A DNA stretch of 5,971 bases from CANHEE01 sp043777755. Its GTDB lineage: Bacteria; Bacteroidota; Bacteroidia; Chitinophagales; Saprospiraceae. Location: NCBI GenBank assembly GCA_043777755.1, contig JAYWHK010000327.1, positions 1 through 5,971 on the forward strand, given 5' to 3'. The notes under the pieces are model-generated. The model was not told the origin of the DNA and ran no database searches. It saw nothing but the letters and a program-made list of their open reading frames with translations. The first letter of the stretch is position 1; each line of letters starts with the position of its first letter. Positions 4,301-5,971 of the stretch are shown in pieces. The position numbers were made by a program, and so were the translations under genes.

Positions 4301-5971
4301 CACAGGAAATCTTCCTGCTTTTAATCTTCCTGCAATTCAAACTTTTTGGATAAGTAATAATTTCTTAAATTTTGGAAATATTAAAGCCTACACGGATTGG
4401 AATACAAAAATTACAAGATATGCTCCACAAAAAACTATGTTACCATTAACAGAAAACAATGGTCTTTTGACAGCCAATTTAGCAGGTGAAACCGATATAA
4501 CTAAACTAAAATACACATGGTCTTTGAATGGAACAGTATTAGCTGGAATGCCAATCATTGGAAATAACCAATATCCGACAACTGTAACAGGTGATTACTC
4601 GTACAGTGTCACAAATAATGATGTGACACAACCAAGTACTACTGGATATAAAGATCTGATACTCAACAGCCAATCATTGCCTGTTACTATCTGCGCATCA
4701 AACATGACGGTCAGTGCGCCAATCATCAATGCGAATGTAGCACCTGCAACGGTATCTTTTACGACAAGCAATGTACCAACCGACCCAAGTTATACCTATC
4801 AGTGGTACAATGGTACTGTGCCAATGACTCCAATTTCGGGAACAGCGAGCAACAATCCTGTTTTTAACTTTAACTCTTATGGCACTTACAACAATGTAAA
4901 ATTGGTCATCAATATGGGGCCCAACTGCGAAGAAATATTCAGCAGACCAGTCACTATTCCTTGTACAGTAGCGGTCAATGCTGGTGCAGACCAAAGCATT
5001 TGTACAGGAAATAGTGCAACGCTTACTGCAACGCCTTCATCGGGAGCAGCGGCTTTTTTCTACGAATGGACAGTATTGGGTAGTTCAACGGTAATTGGTA
5101 CTGACCAAAGCATTACGGTTACTTCTGCCACTTCTGGTGCAGTGACTTATCAAGTAAAAATATTTGACAGCATTGGTTGTGAAAATCAAGATGAGGTAAT
5201 TGTTACGTATAACGCACTCCCAACAGTCAATGCTGGTGCTGATGTTACGCTAAACTGTACAACATTAAACACAATTTTAAATGCTACTGGTTCAACTGGC
5301 GGTTCTTTTGCTTGGGACAATAGCGCAACACAAGGCGCAACTGTAAATCCTTCATCTACAACGACTTATACGGTTACCATCACTATGCCAAACGGTTGTA
5401 CTGCAACTGATTCTAAAATTGTAACTGTTGATAATACCTTGCCAACAGTAAATGCTGGTGCTGATGTCACTTTAAACTGTACGACATTAAACACAATTCT
5501 AAATGCTACTGGTACAGCGAATGGTTCTTTTGTTTGGAGCAATTTCGCAACACAAGGCGCAACTGTAAATCCTTCATCTACAACGACTTATACGGTTACT
5601 GTTACAGCAGCAAACGGTTGTACTGCAACAGATTCTAAAATTGTAACTGTTGATAATACCTTGCCAACAGTAAATGCTGGTGCTGATGTCACAATTAACT
5701 GTACAAACATAAACACTGTTTTAAATGCTACTGGTACAGCGAATGGTTCTTTTGTTTGGAGCAATTTCGCAACACAAGGCGCAACTGTAAGTCCTTCATC
5801 TACAACGACTTATACAGTTACTATCACTTCTACAAATGGTTGTACTGCAACAGATTCTAAAATTGTAACGGTTGATAATACTATTCCAACAGTCAATGCT
5901 GGTGCTGATGTTACGCTAAATTGTACGACATTAAACACTGTTTTAAATGCTACGGGTACAGCGAATGGTTC
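1353..5971 (+). CDS. Giant secreted leucine-rich-repeat and Ig/PKD-like repeat protein (5' part, truncated by window end)
   Basis: I read this frame codon by codon from ATG 1353 to the window edge and found no stop: 1539 complete codons plus two bases. The first 23-24 residues form a type I signal peptide (MKKIIFYFTFLLITM, then V-F-A before Q24), so the protein is exported. Domain order in residues: N-cap 36-82; LRR array one 83-489; C-cap plus Ig-like domain 490-588; N-cap two 589-634; LRR array two 635-1010; C-cap plus Ig-like domain 1011-1109; Ig/PKD-like domain 1110-1204; divergent 'VNAGAD' domain 1205-1289; then 74-residue tandem domains from 1290 onward. No catalytic motif is visible. 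LRRs form curved solenoids that bind proteins or glycans, and Ig/PKD domains usually act as stalks, so an adhesin or surface receptor role is inferred. Secreted proteins of this type in Bacteroidota often end in a type IX secretion sorting domain, but the C-terminus lies outside the window. The start lacks a Shine-Dalgarno sequence, which is normal for this phylum. Confidence 0.93.
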   Translation, partial: MKKIIFYFTFLLITMCCQTNVFAQAPRPFPTGLATCLEDDFRELEKLYDSTGGDNWTNKTGWFTDTNMENWHGVDLISGGCDVGSINMGTNNLVGNLANFSLPNLTRLILSGNQLTSVPNFNLPNLEEFYIGGTQLTSIPNFNSANLPNIRYFYLGGTQLTSVPNFDLPSLRKLILSNNKLTVVPNFNLPSLIELFLDNNQLTDAPNFNLPNLQTLHLGDNQLTNVANFTLPNLVQLILQNNPLTTVPNFNLPKLMGLNLNSNQLASVPNFNLPKLTYLNLENNKLASVPLFNSLPELVELRLNSNILDIVPSFILPKLRELRLYYNQLTTVPNFNLPSLTHLYLSHNKLTSVPNFDSLPQLYELNLGSNELVTVPHFNSTNLPYLGYLYLGGNKLTSLPSFNFPNLTYLNLCVNQLASVPNFTLPNLQVCALIRNKLTSLPSFNFPNLIELELSENELTSLPNMIVSNSTSFYTNIYYNKLNFDIQNWNHASKILWYAWQATDIPVINSNGILSVNSGGNLNQVTFNWYKDNGSTPIYSVIGDNTYTPTSSGSYHCKMTHQTLTISSNPYTNLILSSASVAFTAPVSCAVNDKAVLMNLYNATGGTSWSNSTNWGSTMPLNTWYGIQTNANGCVTHIDLDGIANFLEVGSWSTGNNLVGTIPDLSGLTELEYLSLAKNSLIGGIPTSLGSLPKLKHLCLAENQLGTITTVGGIPTLSTIPITLGNLPLLEVLILSQNQLTGNIPAAIGTGCPNMKYLYLGNNQLNGSIPASLGNMHYLIVMYLGYNQLSGAIPSTAPWTGNCFPALTEFWAQNNLLDQPLPTDIGIPFQHLHYFLLNNNKIPGTIPSSLSNLTAVKSFSLSYNLLIGNIPAIWSTMSNIFDIGLSNNSLTLANPNDLNMFNGLSTLTKLFLQRNNLVGTVPGFAGMPLLHTLYLSQNQLNGQIPNLSLSGLKILALHQNQLTSVAALSLPSLEALYLHENSITGNLPAFNLPAIQTFWISNNFLNFGNIKAYTDWNTKITRYAPQKTMLPLTENNGLLTANLAGETDITKLKYTWSLNGTVLAGMPIIGNNQYPTTVTGDYSYSVTNNDVTQPSTTGYKDLILNSQSLPVTICASNMTVSAPIINANVAPATVSFTTSNVPTDPSYTYQWYNGTVPMTPISGTASNNPVFNFNSYGTYNNVKLVINMGPNCEEIFSRPVTIPCTVAVNAGADQSICTGNSATLTATPSSGAAAFFYEWTVLGSSTVIGTDQSITVTSATSGAVTYQVKIFDSIGCENQDEVIVTYNALPTVNAGADVTLNCTTLNTILNATGSTGGSFAWDNSATQGATVNPSSTTTYTVTITMPNGCTATDSKIVTVDNTLPTVNAGADVTLNCTTLNTILNATGTANGSFVWSNFATQGATVNPSSTTTYTVTVTAANGCTATDSKIVTVDNTLPTVNAGADVTINCTNINTVLNATGTANGSFVWSNFATQGATVSPSSTTTYTVTITSTNGCTATDSKIVTVDNTIPTVNAGADVTLNCTTLNTVLNATGTANG
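1458..1598 (+). other. N-terminal LRR cap domain 1
   Basis: Residues 36-82 read CLEDDFRELEKLYDSTGG, then DNWTNKTGW, then W-H-G-V and G-G-C. This is the cap seen before bacterial LRR arrays: an acidic helix 'L-x-x-L-Y-x-x-T-G-G' followed by 'W-x-x-x-x-x-W' and 'W-x-G-V'. Cys36 and Cys81 flank it and may form a disulfide. The cap shields the hydrophobic end of the solenoid. The same module recurs at 3117-3254 with identical cysteine spacing. Confidence 0.8.
1599..2819 (+). repeat. LRR array 1: about 17 full units of 21-24 residues
   Basis: Residues 83-489. After a degenerate entry unit (1599-1664), full units start at 1665. The consensus is LxxLxLxxNxL followed by TSVPNFNLPN, 21 residues (63 bp). 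Most units are exactly 21. Units 9 and 12 have 22 (S-L-P in place of L-P), and units 2 and 13 have 24 (S-A-N-L-P, S-T-N-L-P). The array ends with the degenerate unit SFYTNIYYNKL. Leu/Ile/Val occupy the inward positions, and Asn at position 9 supplies the usual asparagine ladder except in units 2 and 3, where it is Thr. The convex side is unusually uniform (P-N-F-N-L-P). Short units with a Val-Pro resemble the compact bacterial/SDS22-like LRR types. The ligand is unknown. Confidence 0.9.
2820..3116 (+). other. C-cap plus Ig-like domain 1
   Basis: Residues 490-588. The LRR array closes with D-I-Q-N-W-N, then KILWYAWQAT, the position where 'Y-x-P-Q' caps usually sit in Bacteroidota LRR proteins. 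An Ig-like beta-sandwich follows: VTFNWYKDNGS, then YTPTSSGSYHCKM, matching the 'W-Y-K-D ... G-x-Y-x-C' pattern of Ig folds. Only one of the usual pair of Ig cysteines is obvious. It probably acts as a spacer between the two LRR solenoids. The same cap-plus-Ig arrangement returns at 4383-4679. Confidence 0.7.
3117..3254 (+). other. N-terminal LRR cap domain 2
   Basis: Residues 589-634 read CAVNDKAVLMNLYNATGG, then TSWSNSTNW, then NTWYGI and N-G-C. This matches cap 1 feature by feature: Cys, acidic helix with L-x-x-L-Y, T-G-G, x-W-x-N-x-T-x-W, W-x-G-V/I, Cys. Cys589 and Cys634 are 45 residues apart, exactly as Cys36 and Cys81. An LRR cap in the middle of a protein marks the start of a second, independent solenoid and argues for duplication of a complete module. 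Confidence 0.8.
3255..4382 (+). repeat. LRR array 2: about 14 units, mainly 24-residue plant-like type
   Basis: Residues 635-1010. After an entry unit (VTHIDLDG ... NNLVGTIPDLSG), units follow LxxLxLxxNxL then xGxIPxxLGxLxx, near 24 residues. Clear examples are MKYLYLGNNQL then NGSIPASLGNM, and LHTLYLSQNQL then NGQIPNLSL. The G-x-I-P signature is the class first described in plant receptor kinases and also widespread in bacterial surface proteins. Unit 2 carries about 11 extra residues around TITTVGGIPTL. Units 12 and 13 (from 4206 and 4269) shrink to 21 and 22 residues and read like array 1 (LTSVAALSLPS, PAFNLPA). The last unit, IQTFWISNNFL, runs into the C-cap. Confidence 0.88.
4383..4679 (+). 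other. C-cap plus Ig-like domain 2
   Basis: Residues 1011-1109. K-A-Y-T-D-W-N then TKITRYAPQKT closes the second solenoid and aligns with the cap after array 1 (Q-N-W-N, SKILWYAWQAT). The following Ig-like part, NGLLTANLAG, LKYTWSLNGT and TGDYSYSVTNN, parallels NGILSVNSGG, VTFNWYKDNGS and SGSYHCKMTHQ of domain 1. The cysteine of domain 1 is replaced by serine here, so any disulfide there is not conserved. This copy supports a whole-module duplication and probably serves as a stalk segment. Confidence 0.7.
4680..4964 (+). other. Ig/PKD-like domain (divergent, single copy)
   Basis: Residues 1110-1204, from PVTICASNMTVSAPI to RPVTIPC. The core YTYQWYNGTVPMTPI followed by G-T-Y-N-N-V-K-L-V-I resembles the Y-x-W and final-strand pattern of Ig/PKD-like beta-sandwich domains in Bacteroidota surface proteins. 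Cysteines lie near each end and before the last strand (I-C-A, N-C-E, I-P-C). It links the duplicated LRR modules to the tandem repeat region. Family assignment is by pattern only. Confidence 0.55.
4965..5219 (+). other. Divergent 'VNAGAD' Ig/PKD-like domain preceding the tandem array
   Basis: Residues 1205-1289. It begins TVAVNAGADQSICTG, continues FFYEWTV and VTYQVKIFDSIGC, and ends in EVIVTYNAL. The same VNAGAD start, a central aromatic-x-W strand and a G-C before the last strand are found in the 74-residue tandem units that follow, but this unit is 85 residues long and shares little DNA identity with them. Cys1217 and Cys1276 may pair. It appears to be an older or separately acquired member of the same domain family. 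Confidence 0.65.
5220..5971 (+). repeat. Tandem 222-bp (74-aa) Ig-like repeats: three complete copies and a fourth cut by the window end
   Basis: Copies start at 5220, 5442, 5664 and 5886, an exact 222-bp spacing. Each encodes P-T-V-N-A-G-A-D-V-T, then NCTTLNTILNATG, GSFVWSN, ATQGATVNPSSTTTYTV, NGCTATDSKIVTVDNT. Cysteines at unit positions 13 and 60 are kept in all three complete copies and may form one disulfide per domain. No indels separate the copies. Copies 2 and 3 share exact DNA blocks of 69 bp (5500-5568 and 5722-5790). A 62-bp block at the copy 1/2 junction recurs at the copy 2/3 junction (5409-5470 and 5631-5692). The array continues beyond the window, so the copy number is unknown. 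The likely role is an extended stalk projecting the LRR modules. Confidence 0.93.

Noticed and set aside
4698..4994. Antisense open frame of 98 codons on the - strand
   Set aside because: It is opposite an Ig/PKD-like part of the giant gene. Its Arg, Cys and Trp-rich translation is typical of a reverse-strand artefact.
5220..5971. Evenly spaced repeats that might suggest a CRISPR-like array or non-coding satellite
   Set aside because: The 222-bp period is a multiple of three, the reading frame stays open throughout, and the conserved unit encodes an Ig-like domain. These are protein-coding repeats.

Overview
The window looks like the chromosome of an AT-rich member of the Bacteroidota. This rests on low GC, start codons preceded by A/T-rich DNA without a Shine-Dalgarno sequence, a lipoprotein signal ending in W-T-A-C-S-K, and a giant secreted protein built from leucine-rich repeats (LRRs) and 'VNAGAD' Ig/PKD-like domains of the type common in gliding Bacteroidota. 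I cannot name a genus. All genes I can support are on the + strand.

Layout. Bases 2-67 may hold the last 21 codons of an upstream gene (weak). Bases 68-216 are non-coding and carry a GC-rich imperfect inverted repeat (135-193) followed by a run of ten T just before the next start. Bases 217-1230 encode a 337-residue predicted lipoprotein of unknown function. Bases 1231-1352 are an intergenic gap with a strong 13-bp hairpin (1265-1295), probably a terminator. From 1353 to the window edge there is one uninterrupted reading frame (1539 codons plus 2 bases, no stop), the 5' part of a very large secreted, probably surface-exposed, protein.

The giant protein is modular: signal peptide; N-cap 1; LRR array 1 (about 17 full units, mostly 21 residues); C-cap plus Ig-like domain 1; N-cap 2; LRR array 2 (about 14 units, mostly 24 residues, plant-like G-x-I-P type); C-cap plus Ig-like domain 2; two further Ig/PKD-like domains; then tandem 74-residue domains with an exact 222-bp period that run off the window. 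The order N-cap, LRR array, C-cap, Ig occurs twice, so the protein appears to have arisen by duplication of a whole module, with the LRR arrays later diverging or being replaced.

Function. The likely theme is the cell surface: a lipoprotein next to a long repeat-built protein that could act in adhesion or ligand binding. The hairpin between them suggests separate transcription. I saw no transposase, CRISPR array, RNA gene, phage gene or defence system, and no enzyme active site. The interest lies in the repeat architecture and its signs of recent recombination, not in a new pathway.
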